5,231 bases of DNA, taken from assembly GCA_903932695.1 (NCBI GenBank), contig CAIZGZ010000152.1, positions 1-5,231 of the forward strand. The letters are read 5' to 3'. Source of the stretch: an uncultured Actinomycetes bacterium (GTDB taxonomy: Bacteria > Actinomycetota > Actinomycetes > Nanopelagicales > Nanopelagicaceae). The notes under the pieces are model-generated. The model did not search any database. It saw only the letters and a list, made by a program, of their open reading frames with translations, and was not told the DNA's origin. Positions 1 to 4,951 of the stretch are shown here, piece by piece (positions within the stretch are counted from its first letter, which is position 1; every line of letters starts with the position of its first letter). The position numbers and the translations under genes were made by a program.

Positions 1-804
1 AATCACGATCTGCTTGTTTGCGTTATACAACGTATTAAAAGTGTGGAAGAACTCTTCTTGAGTCCGCTCTTTATTCTCTAAGAACTGAATATCGTCAACA
101 AGCAATACATCTAGATCACGATACCGACGTTGAAAAACACTGGCTTTATCGTCACGGATCGAATTAATAAAATCGTTAGTAAACTCTTCGGAAGAGACAT
201 AACGAACTCGAACGCCACCATATAACTCTTTTGCATACGCACCAATAGCGTGCAACAAGTGAGTTTTACCTAATCCAGATTCACCATAGATAAAAAGTGG
301 GTTGTACGCCTTAGCTGGAGCTTCAGCGACCGCAACTGCTGCGGCGTGAGCAAAACGGTTCGATGCCCCAATAACAAAAGTCTCAAAAATATATCGAGGG
401 TTGAGTTGTGATTGCTCAACTGGAGTTTTCTTATCGAGGTAGTCATGGTCGCGACCAGTTCCACTCTTGACAAAACTTTGTGGAGTGAGATCAAGTGGTG
501 TCTCATCGACAACCTCTTGTGGAGTTGGATCTAACTCTAAGTTCTCATCGACCGTCACTGCGATGTTGATTTTTTGCCCGAGTTGCGAAGTAAGAATTTC
601 GTTCAAAGCGCCCTTTACTCGGAGCTCAAGAAAATCTTTAGCGAATTGGTTGGGGGTATTTAAAAGGAGGGTGGCGCCACCATCGTTCTGCAAGAGACCG
701 AGCGGCTTTGTGAGGGCGAGGAAGGCGCGGTGTTGGGCAGACTCGCCTGCCATGGAGTCGATAACCGTTCCCCAAAGCGCCCCAAGATCGACGTCGACTT
801 CCAT
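1..804 (-). CDS. dnaA: Chromosomal replication initiator DnaA (5' part, runs off left edge)
   Basis: DnaA is the AAA+ ATPase that binds DnaA boxes at oriC, opens the duplex and recruits the replicative helicase. The visible part is exactly 268 codons, beginning MEVDVDLGALWGTVIDS at an ATG (complement of 802-804). Domain I spans about residues 1-85, followed by a linker of about 45 residues. The AAA+ domain opens near NPRYIFETFVIGASNRFA (136-152), with Walker A GESGLGKT at 174-181 and Walker B LLVDDIQF at 234-241. The rest of the AAA+ domain and the DNA-binding domain IV lie outside the window. The linker is short compared with the long one of Streptomyces. No strong Shine-Dalgarno precedes the ATG, only G/A-rich sequence. 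The frame stays open upstream, but the match to family N-termini starts here. It is divergent from rpmH, and DnaA boxes in its leader suggest autoregulation. The family call is very secure; the exact start is likely. Confidence 0.97.
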   Translation of the reverse strand, partial: MEVDVDLGALWGTVIDSMAGESAQHRAFLALTKPLGLLQNDGGATLLLNTPNQFAKDFLELRVKGALNEILTSQLGQKINIAVTVDENLELDPTPQEVVDETPLDLTPQSFVKSGTGRDHDYLDKKTPVEQSQLNPRYIFETFVIGASNRFAHAAAVAVAEAPAKAYNPLFIYGESGLGKTHLLHAIGAYAKELYGGVRVRYVSSEEFTNDFINSIRDDKASVFQRRYRDLDVLLVDDIQFLENKERTQEEFFHTFNTLYNANKQIVI

Positions 805-821
805 TCCACACCCATTCCACG

Positions 822-855
822 TTATCCCCAAAGATATCCACAGCCTGTGGTCTAA
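822..855. promoter_or_regulatory. DnaA-box group in the dnaA leader
   Basis: Two plus-strand 9-mers differ from TTATCCACA by one base each: TTATCCCCA at 822-830 and ATATCCACA at 834-842. A weaker minus-strand copy, TAGACCACA (two mismatches), lies at 847-855. The second and third face each other and form the inverted repeat CCACAG-C-CTGTGG at 838-850. The group starts 18 bases upstream of the dnaA start codon, so DnaA binding here would be well placed to repress its own gene. That role is inference. Confidence 0.55.
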
Positions 856-870
856 ACCCCAGATTGAGAC

Positions 871-911
871 TCTTTAAAAGCTCAATAAAGCTAACTATCA
901 ACAACTGCCAA
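871..911 (-). promoter_or_regulatory. Possible dnaA promoter
   Basis: Two overlapping minus-strand candidates are visible. One is TTGGCA (911-906), an 18-base spacer, then TATTGA (887-882). The other is TTGATA (901-896), a 17-base spacer, then TTTAAA (878-873). Either would place the transcript start about 55-70 bases upstream of the dnaA ATG, with the DnaA-box group at 822-855 in the leader. Neither is a full consensus match, so this is tentative. Confidence 0.28.
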
Positions 912-951
912 CCAGCGGGAGCTAGGCTCGCACTACATGAGAGCGGCAACC

Positions 952-960
952 TGTGGATAG
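952..960 (-). promoter_or_regulatory. DnaA box (one mismatch)
   Basis: The plus strand reads TGTGGATAG, so the minus strand is CTATCCACA. This differs from TTATCCACA only at the first base. It points opposite to the perfect box at 1000-1008, 39 bases away. Confidence 0.6.
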
Positions 961-999
961 AGGGCGAACTTAAAGGGTTTCTCTCAGAAATACAAGTAG

Positions 1000-1008
1000 T
1001 TATCCACA
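1000..1008 (+). promoter_or_regulatory. Perfect DnaA box TTATCCACA
   Basis: An exact match to the high-affinity DnaA box. It sits midway between dnaA and rpmH and is the best-supported DnaA site in the window, anchoring interpretation of the weaker boxes around it. Confidence 0.8.
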
Positions 1009-1047
1009 ATTACTCTGTTTCTACCGCCTAACCCTCTCAACCCCGGC

Positions 1048-1076
1048 TTGACCCTTTTCCACAGCCCCCGTAGCCT
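1048..1076 (+). promoter_or_regulatory. Candidate rpmH-operon promoter with DnaA box in spacer
   Basis: The -35-like TTGACC (1048-1053) is followed by a 17-base spacer and TAGCCT (1071-1076). TAGCCT fits the loose actinobacterial -10 pattern TANNNT. Transcription would start near 1083, giving a leader of about 64 bases before rpmH. The one-mismatch DnaA box TTTTCCACA (1055-1063) lies wholly between the two elements, so bound DnaA could compete with RNA polymerase. The -35 element and spacing are good and the -10 is weak. Confidence 0.5.
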
Positions 1077-1103
1077 TCTCCTCTATCTGTGATGTGGGGC
1101 ATC

Positions 1104-1119
1104 TCCACTTATAAGTGGA
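1104..1119. repeat. Perfect 16-bp palindrome in the rpmH leader
   Basis: TCCACTTATAAGTGGA reads identically on both strands. As RNA it could fold into a 6-bp stem closing a four-base UAUA loop. It ends 15 bases before the rpmH Shine-Dalgarno and lies downstream of the predicted transcript start. There is no T-run after it, so it does not look like an intrinsic terminator. It could be an operator for a dimeric regulator or an mRNA hairpin affecting stability or translation. Confidence 0.6.
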
Positions 1120-1134
1120 TGGGCCGACCGAAAA

Positions 1135-1140
1135 AGGGAG
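1135..1140 (+). promoter_or_regulatory. rpmH ribosome binding site
   Basis: AGGGAG lies 6 bases before the ATG of rpmH, within the purine-rich stretch GAAAAAGGGAG. It supports the chosen rpmH start. Confidence 0.7.
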
Positions 1141-1146
1141 TTTTTG

Positions 1147-1284
1147 ATGAGCAAGCGCACCTACCAACCAAATAACCGTAAGCGTGCCAAGAAGCATGGT
1201 TTCCGTGCCCGTATGGCAACTCGCGGCGGTCGTGCTGTTCTAGCATCACGTCGCGCCAAAGGTCGCACTCGCATCTCTGCGTAA
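1147..1284 (+). CDS. rpmH: 50S ribosomal protein L34
   Basis: L34 is a very small, highly basic protein that binds 23S rRNA in the large ribosomal subunit. The 45-residue product begins MSKRTYQPNNRKRAKKHGFR and ends with RRAKGRTRISA. This is the full-length family pattern: the N-terminal KRTYQPN motif, the HGFRARM core, and the RRAKGR tail. The length is normal. The ATG start is fixed by a good Shine-Dalgarno 6 bases upstream and by the family N-terminus. It is the first gene of the rightward block, divergent from dnaA as usual in actinobacteria, with rnpA starting 3 bases after its stop. Expression is probably driven by the candidate promoter at 1048-1076. Identification is essentially certain. 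Confidence 0.98.
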   Translation: MSKRTYQPNNRKRAKKHGFRARMATRGGRAVLASRRAKGRTRISA

Positions 1285-1287
1285 AAC

Positions 1288-1638
1288 GTGCTCTCTGCAT
1301 CGAATCGTCTGCGTAAAAGCTCAGACTTTTCTCGCACCACTAAAACTGGCCACCGTGCCACATCTTCGCTCTTAGTTCTCTATTTCCTCACCCATAAGGA
1401 TTTACCGGCGAGCCCACAATTAGGTCTCATTATTAATAAGAGCGTTGGTGGATCAGTAGAACGCCATCGCATCGCGCGCCAACTACGCCATGTAGCCAGA
1501 GAACATATCGCCGATTTTCCAGCACATACCCAGATCGTTGTTCGTGTTCTCAAGAGCGCCGATGACTATCGCCAAGATTTCACCGCGTTGATCGGCAAAG
1601 CCCAATCTCGAAGCAGCCAGACAGGAGCAAGCGCGTGA
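1288..1638 (+). CDS. rnpA: Ribonuclease P protein component
   Basis: RnpA is the protein subunit that helps the catalytic RNase P RNA remove 5' leaders from precursor tRNAs. The 116-residue product starts at GTG (LSASNRLRKSSDFSRT) and shows the family layout. The N-terminal NRLRKSSDF segment carries the conserved aromatic of the substrate cleft. The basic signature SVGGSVERHRIARQLRHVAR covers about residues 52-71, and residues 83-103 match the C-terminal fold. In the signature, RNR of many bacteria reads RHR, as I recall for mycobacteria and relatives. The GTG start is 3 bases after the rpmH stop, and the normal N-terminal motif follows directly. No strong Shine-Dalgarno can be seen, because upstream sequence is rpmH coding, so coupling to rpmH translation is likely. 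Its stop overlaps the yidD start (GTGA). Confidence 0.95.
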   Translation: MLSASNRLRKSSDFSRTTKTGHRATSSLLVLYFLTHKDLPASPQLGLIINKSVGGSVERHRIARQLRHVAREHIADFPAHTQIVVRVLKSADDYRQDFTALIGKAQSRSSQTGASA

Positions 1639-1901
1639 AGCACTTGGTCCGACAAGCATTGGTTGCCCCAATCGCTTTTTATCAAAAATGGATTTCACCA
1701 AGCATTGCACCGCGCTGTAAGTACTACCCATCGTGCTCGCAATATGCAGTCGATGCGATTAGTGCCTACGGCCTAAAAGGTTTAGCAATGAGCGCTTGGC
1801 GACTCCTACGGTGCAACCCATGGTCGCATGGCGGAGTTGATTACGCAGTTAACGATGATTTGAGAGATCTCTCGAAGCAGAAAGTAGAGGCGCACGCATG
1901 A
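1635..1901 (+). CDS. yidD: Membrane protein insertion efficiency factor YidD
   Basis: YidD is a small, inner-face membrane-associated protein that assists YidC-dependent membrane insertion. The 88-residue product has an N-terminal amphipathic segment (LVRQALVAPIAFYQKWISP). The family core PRCKYYPSCSQYA (26-38) follows, then YGLKGLAMSAWRLLRCNPWS (45-64) and the GGVDYA end. The three conserved cysteines are at 28, 34 and 60. The C-terminal tail of about 18 residues is charged and not conserved. The GTG start at 1635 overlaps the rnpA stop by 4 bases and has AGGAG at 1623-1627, 7 bases upstream. Its stop overlaps the yidC start by 4 bases, so the three genes are probably translationally coupled. 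The position between rnpA and yidC is the standard one. Confidence 0.95.
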   Translation: MKHLVRQALVAPIAFYQKWISPSIAPRCKYYPSCSQYAVDAISAYGLKGLAMSAWRLLRCNPWSHGGVDYAVNDDLRDLSKQKVEAHA

Positions 1902-2842
1902 ATACAATCCTAAAACCCTTATATTTCGCTATCTCTTGGGTGATGGTGCAATTCCACTCATTCTTCGGATTAATCCTCGGCAAGAACAACCACGAGAGTT
2001 TGAAGTGGACCCTCTCTATTGTTGGTCTCGTTATTTTGATTCGCGTCATCCTCATTCCACTCTTTGTTAAGCAGATTAAGAGCCAACGAGCTATGACTGC
2101 GCTACAACCAAAGATGAAAGAGATTCAAAAGCGCTACAAAGATGATCGTCAGAAGCAATCAGAAGAGATGATGAAGCTCTACAAAGAGCATAAGACCAAT
2201 CCACTCGCATCATGCTTCCCACTTCTTGCACAGGCACCAATCTTCTTCGCACTCTTCCGTGTGCTCAACGCCGTCGCAAATGGCGACAAAGGCCACTACC
2301 TACCTTCAGTTTTCACCACGCCACTTTTGGCGACAGCGCATGCTGCAAAGTTCTTTGGTGCACCGATTGCAAATAGTTTCTTAAGCCATCCGATCTCACC
2401 AGTAGGTACGACAAAGATCATCACTTTGGTTTTGATTGCATTTATGTCGGCAACAACTTTCTCCACACAACGTCAGTTGATGGTGAAAGGCATGCCAAAG
2501 ATGGAGCCAGGCAATGCAATGGCTCAACAACAGAAAATTATGTTGTATGTATTTCCGGTGATCTTCGCAATCTCTGGTGTGAACTTCCCTATTGGTGTTT
2601 TGATCTACTGGTCAACAACTAACTTGTGGACCTTCTTCCAACAGCTCTATGTGATCAAGCGCAATCCAACCCCCGGCTCTCCTGCCTATGAAGAGCTCTT
2701 AAAGCGCCGGGCGCTTGAGGGTGGCACGATGGATAGCGGCGCCGTCCTCTCGCCAACAGAGGCAGAGAAGCTCGAGAAGAAGGCGGCTCAAACCGCTGCC
2801 CGCCAACGAAATCAACCAAAGAAGAAGAAACCCCGTAAATAG
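1898..2842 (+). CDS. yidC: Membrane protein insertase YidC/Oxa1
   Basis: YidC inserts and folds membrane proteins, alone or with SecYEG. The 314-residue product has a hydrophobic N-terminus (about 5-27) and a first core membrane segment (about 36-58). That segment holds the conserved groove arginine R49 in the VILIRVILIPL motif. A basic cytoplasmic coiled hairpin follows (about 59-100, QRAMTALQPKMKEIQKRYKD), then segments at about 103-125, 172-192, 213-228 and 230-252, including FPIGVLIYWSTTNLWTFFQQ. There is no large periplasmic domain as in Gram-negatives and no lipobox cysteine as in Firmicutes, which fits actinobacteria. The tail from about 290 is very lysine/arginine-rich, ending PKKKKPRK, and probably contacts ribosomes. 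GAGG at 1887-1890 stands 7 bases before the ATG, which overlaps the yidD stop. The stop is TAG. Confidence 0.97.
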   Translation: MNTILKPLYFAISWVMVQFHSFFGLILGKNNHESLKWTLSIVGLVILIRVILIPLFVKQIKSQRAMTALQPKMKEIQKRYKDDRQKQSEEMMKLYKEHKTNPLASCFPLLAQAPIFFALFRVLNAVANGDKGHYLPSVFTTPLLATAHAAKFFGAPIANSFLSHPISPVGTTKIITLVLIAFMSATTFSTQRQLMVKGMPKMEPGNAMAQQQKIMLYVFPVIFAISGVNFPIGVLIYWSTTNLWTFFQQLYVIKRNPTPGSPAYEELLKRRALEGGTMDSGAVLSPTEAEKLEKKAAQTAARQRNQPKKKKPRK

Positions 2843-2859
2843 TACTAAATCACCCTAAT

Positions 2860-2868
2860 TGGTATAAA
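2860..2868 (+). promoter_or_regulatory. Possible extended -10 promoter before jag
   Basis: TGGTATAAA fits an extended -10 element (TGN followed by TATAAA). It lies in the 48-base gap between yidC and jag, the largest gap in the rightward series. No clear -35 is visible at the matching distance. It would give a leader of about 15 bases and could drive jag-rsmG-parA-parB separately. This is tentative. Confidence 0.3.
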
Positions 2869-2878
2869 TCAGACATTT

Positions 2879-2884
2879 AAGGAG
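2879..2884 (+). promoter_or_regulatory. jag/khpB ribosome binding site
   Basis: AAGGAG lies 6 bases before the jag ATG. It is the strongest Shine-Dalgarno in the window and suggests that jag is translated independently of yidC. Confidence 0.75.
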
Positions 2885-2890
2885 AGAGTT

Positions 2891-3412
2891 ATGAGCGAGA
2901 CAGAGAAGAGTGCGGTAGCTACCGAGGCAGCGCCAGAGAAGGTCAAAAAGAGCTTGATTACCCGCCTTGAAGAAGAGGGCGATGTCGCTGCGGATTATCT
3001 CGAAGGTCTCCTCGATATCGCAGATCTCGATGGAGATATCGATATCGATGTCGAAAATGACCGAGCAGCACTTTCAATCGCCGGTGGCAAGCTCCAACAC
3101 CTGGTCGGCAGCAACGGTGAGGTACTCGATGCGCTCCAAGAGCTCACCCGCCTCGCAGTTCAAACCAGCCTCGGTGAGCGCTCTCGCTTGATGCTCGATG
3201 TTGATAACTTCCGCAGTTCCAAGAAGGAAGAGTTGGCGAAGCTAGCTCACGAGATCGCGGACGAGGTTAAGTCGACCGGTGAAGCGATCAAACTCAAGCC
3301 TATGAACGCATTTGAGCGTAAAGTCGTCCACGACACCATTCAAGAGATTGGCCTCACGAGCGAGTCTGAGGGCGAAGAGCCACATCGCTGCGTGGTAGTT
3401 CTCCCCGCTTGA
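2891..3412 (+). CDS. jag: KH-R3H RNA-binding protein Jag (KhpB/EloR family)
   Basis: This is a cytoplasmic RNA-binding protein of the Jag/KhpB family, linked in Gram-positives to control of cell elongation and mRNA binding. Its targets here are unknown. The 173-residue product has a variable acidic N-terminus (1-20) and a KH-type domain (about 32-105) whose GxxG loop is GSNG at 73-76, in LVGSNGEVLDALQ. An R3H domain follows, with MNAFERKVVHDTIQ (138-151) containing R143 and H147, and the ending SESEGEEPHRCVVVLP. It lacks the extra Jag-N domain of Firmicutes proteins, as is usual for the short actinobacterial form. The stretch DIADLDGDIDIDVEND (42-57) is strikingly acidic. The ATG is fixed by AAGGAG 6 bases upstream. 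Its stop overlaps the rsmG TTG start (TTGA). The family is secure; the cellular role is inferred from homologues. Confidence 0.93.
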   Translation: MSETEKSAVATEAAPEKVKKSLITRLEEEGDVAADYLEGLLDIADLDGDIDIDVENDRAALSIAGGKLQHLVGSNGEVLDALQELTRLAVQTSLGERSRLMLDVDNFRSSKKEELAKLAHEIADEVKSTGEAIKLKPMNAFERKVVHDTIQEIGLTSESEGEEPHRCVVVLPA

Positions 3413-4029
3413 GTGTTTCACGTGAAACCCTCTTAACGGGTTTCTTTCCCACCACAGCTCCCAAGGCTGAGCGCTATGCTGAAATTTTAGCGAGTTGGGG
3501 GATTGAGCGTGGCTTGATTGGGCCCCGTGAAGGGGATCGTATTTGGGATCGCCATATTGCCAACTGCATCCCAATAACAACGATCATTCCGACAAGCAGC
3601 AACCCCGAAAAAGCCATCTCGCTTGTAGATATTGGCTCGGGCGCTGGATTACCTGGAATTGTTATCGCGTTAGCGAGACCAGATCTGAGCATCACACTGA
3701 TAGAGCCACTCCAGCGCCGGGTAGATTTCTTACTTGAAGTGATTGCGGAGCTAGAACTACCTATTGAGGTTATCCGCGGAAAAGCCGAGTCAGTCAAGCG
3801 CTCCTTCGATATTGTGACCGCTCGCGCGGTCGCCCCTTTGCCAAAACTCCTCCCTATGACTTGGCACCTGGTAAAAAATGGTGGAGCCCTCATGGCGATG
3901 AAGGGCGAATCCGCTGCCACTGAGATCGAAGAGACTGAGGCCAAAAAGGGCTCAACAACTACTCTCCACACCCTTGAGCTACCCGGATTTGATACCGCTC
4001 GGGTTATTGAAGTCCGAAAAGCGGGCTAA
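3409..4029 (+). CDS. rsmG: 16S rRNA (guanine-N7) methyltransferase RsmG/GidB
   Basis: RsmG transfers methyl from S-adenosylmethionine to N7 of a guanine in the 530 loop of 16S rRNA (G527 in E. coli numbering). In actinobacteria its loss is known to give low-level streptomycin resistance. The 206-residue product shows ERGLIGPREGDRIWDRHIAN (33-52) and the SAM-binding loop VDIGSGAGLPG (73-83). The acidic strand end LIEPLQRR (97-104), the VTARAVAPL motif (136-144) and MKGE (164-167) follow. The only normal start codon in this open frame before the conserved region is TTG at 3409, which overlaps the jag stop by 4 bases and has no clear Shine-Dalgarno. Coupled translation from jag is likely. A parS site at 3414-3429 lies within its first codons and encodes VSRET. 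Confidence 0.94.
   Translation: MSVSRETLLTGFFPTTAPKAERYAEILASWGIERGLIGPREGDRIWDRHIANCIPITTIIPTSSNPEKAISLVDIGSGAGLPGIVIALARPDLSITLIEPLQRRVDFLLEVIAELELPIEVIRGKAESVKRSFDIVTARAVAPLPKLLPMTWHLVKNGGALMAMKGESAATEIEETEAKKGSTTTLHTLELPGFDTARVIEVRKAG
3414..3429. promoter_or_regulatory. parS centromere-like site 1
   Basis: TGTTTCACGTGAAACC matches the widely conserved ParB-binding site TGTTTCACGTGAAACA at 15 of 16 positions. The inner 14 bases (3415-3428) are a perfect palindrome. It lies at codons 2-7 of rsmG, in the same cluster as parA and parB. ParB is expected to load here and spread as a CTP-dependent clamp. Confidence 0.92.
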
Positions 4030-4039
4030 ACTTCCCGTT

Positions 4040-4951
4040 ATGGACCTCGCTGTTTCACGTGAAACCTCTTCCGAGAGCAGCCCAGAGAAGAAGGTCATTG
4101 GAATCCGCCGCCTGAAAGAGGCGATGCCTACCCCGACAAAAACTCGAATTTTTACCGTTGCCAACCAAAAAGGTGGCGTCGGCAAGACCACATCAGCGGT
4201 CAATATCGCCGCAGCTTTAGCTATGGGTGGTCTCAAAGTCTTGGTGATCGACCTCGACCCACAAGGAAATGCCTGTACCGCTCTCGGTATAGACCGGAAC
4301 AAAGTTCCAGGAATGTTTGAAGTCCTTGTAGATGAGGTTCCACTAGCTGAAACTATTCAAAAAGTGGCCGGTTTCGCCGCACTGGAATGCGCACCTGCCA
4401 ACCGTGAACTTGCCGGGGCAGAGATCGCAATGGTCAGCTTTGTAGCGCGCGAGAGCATTCTCAAGTTTGCGCTTCACAATTATCTCGATCAACGTGCCGC
4501 AGAGGGGAACCGCCTGGATTACGTCATTATCGACTGCCCACCATCGCTCGGTCTCCTAACGATCAATGCCCTGACCGCCACCGAAGAGGTTCTTGTCCCT
4601 ATTCAATGTGAGTACTACTCATTGGAGGGAATCTCGCTTCTTATGGAGACGCTCGGCAAAATTAAAAAGGCCCTTAATCCATTGGTTCGAGTGAGCACAA
4701 TCGTTCTTACGATGTTCGATTCTCGGACGCGATTAGCTAATGATGTGGCTGATGACGTCCGTCAACATTTCCCACAAGAGCTGATCGATATTCCTATCCC
4801 TCGCGCAGTGCGTATCTCTGAGGCCCCATCGTTTAATCAGACAGTGATGACCTATGACGCTAGCTCACCAGGTGCAATCGCATATCTCGGTGTCGCTCGC
4901 GAAATTGCGTTACGCGGCGTGAATAACGGAAGTGAAGTGGAGATCGCATGA
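4040..4951 (+). CDS. parA: Chromosome-partitioning ATPase ParA (Soj)
   Basis: ParA is a deviant-Walker ATPase that binds DNA non-specifically as an ATP dimer and moves ParB-parS complexes to segregate origins. From the ATG at 4040 the product is 303 residues. A non-conserved N-terminal extension (1-35) comes first, then TVANQKGGVGKTTSAVNIAA with the deviant Walker A KGGVGKT (44-50). Walker A' DLDPQGN (71-77), Walker B YVIIDCPPSLG (161-171), PIQCEYYSLEG (187-197) and IPRAVRISEAPSF (253-265) follow. The frame also permits a TTG at 3974, but that would overlap rsmG by 56 bases. An ATG at 4124 would drop the VSRETS segment seen in mycobacterial ParA. The ATG at 4040 is 11 bases after the rsmG stop, without a strong Shine-Dalgarno. 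A parS site lies at codons 4-9. Its stop overlaps the parB start (ATGA). Confidence 0.96.
   Translation: MDLAVSRETSSESSPEKKVIGIRRLKEAMPTPTKTRIFTVANQKGGVGKTTSAVNIAAALAMGGLKVLVIDLDPQGNACTALGIDRNKVPGMFEVLVDEVPLAETIQKVAGFAALECAPANRELAGAEIAMVSFVARESILKFALHNYLDQRAAEGNRLDYVIIDCPPSLGLLTINALTATEEVLVPIQCEYYSLEGISLLMETLGKIKKALNPLVRVSTIVLTMFDSRTRLANDVADDVRQHFPQELIDIPIPRAVRISEAPSFNQTVMTYDASSPGAIAYLGVAREIALRGVNNGSEVEIA
4051..4066. promoter_or_regulatory. parS centromere-like site 2
   Basis: A second TGTTTCACGTGAAACC, identical over all 16 bases to site 1, with a perfect 14-bp palindromic core at 4052-4065. It lies inside the 5' end of parA and encodes VSRET in the same frame as site 1 does in rsmG. The two sites are 637 bases apart. 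Confidence 0.92.

Larger units (their letters stand above)
805..1146. other. dnaA-rpmH divergent intergenic region, candidate oriC/autoregulatory region
   Basis: This gap of 342 bases holds no convincing gene. It contains one perfect DnaA box, four one-mismatch boxes and a weaker two-mismatch one between 822 and 1063. There is also a locally A/T-rich stretch around 865-900, a candidate promoter reading towards rpmH, and a 16-bp palindrome at 1104-1119. Actinobacterial oriC is most often mapped between dnaA and dnaN, which is outside this window. This region may therefore be a DnaA-controlled promoter region, or part of a split origin. The boxes are seen directly; origin function is inferred. 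Confidence 0.6.

Noticed and set aside
467..877. Plus-strand open frame of 136 codons opposite dnaA
   Set aside because: It is antisense to a clear DnaA coding region with conserved motifs, has no recognisable family features, and runs across the DnaA-box leader.
638..1009. Minus-strand open frame of 123 codons starting in the dnaA-rpmH gap
   Set aside because: It overlaps the dnaA start in another frame, begins next to the perfect DnaA box, and its product shows no coherent domain.
1104..1119. Reading the rpmH leader palindrome as an intrinsic terminator or attenuator
   Set aside because: No T-run follows the stem within the expected distance and no competing stem or leader peptide is evident. 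It is kept only as a palindrome.
1109..1361. Two minus-strand open frames opposite rpmH and rnpA
   Set aside because: They are reverse-strand shadows of arginine-rich coding sequence, with no ribosome binding site or family resemblance.
3242..3971. Minus-strand open frames opposite jag and rsmG
   Set aside because: Both sense genes have complete conserved motifs, and the antisense products look like low-complexity shadow translation.
4022..4037. Short CGGG...CCCG inverted repeat between rsmG and parA
   Set aside because: A 4-bp stem with a long loop and no T-run is too weak to call a terminator or regulatory hairpin.
3974..4039. Upstream TTG start extending ParA by 22 residues
   Set aside because: It would overlap rsmG by 56 bases and lacks family similarity. 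The ATG at 4040 comes just after the rsmG stop and retains the VSRETS segment.
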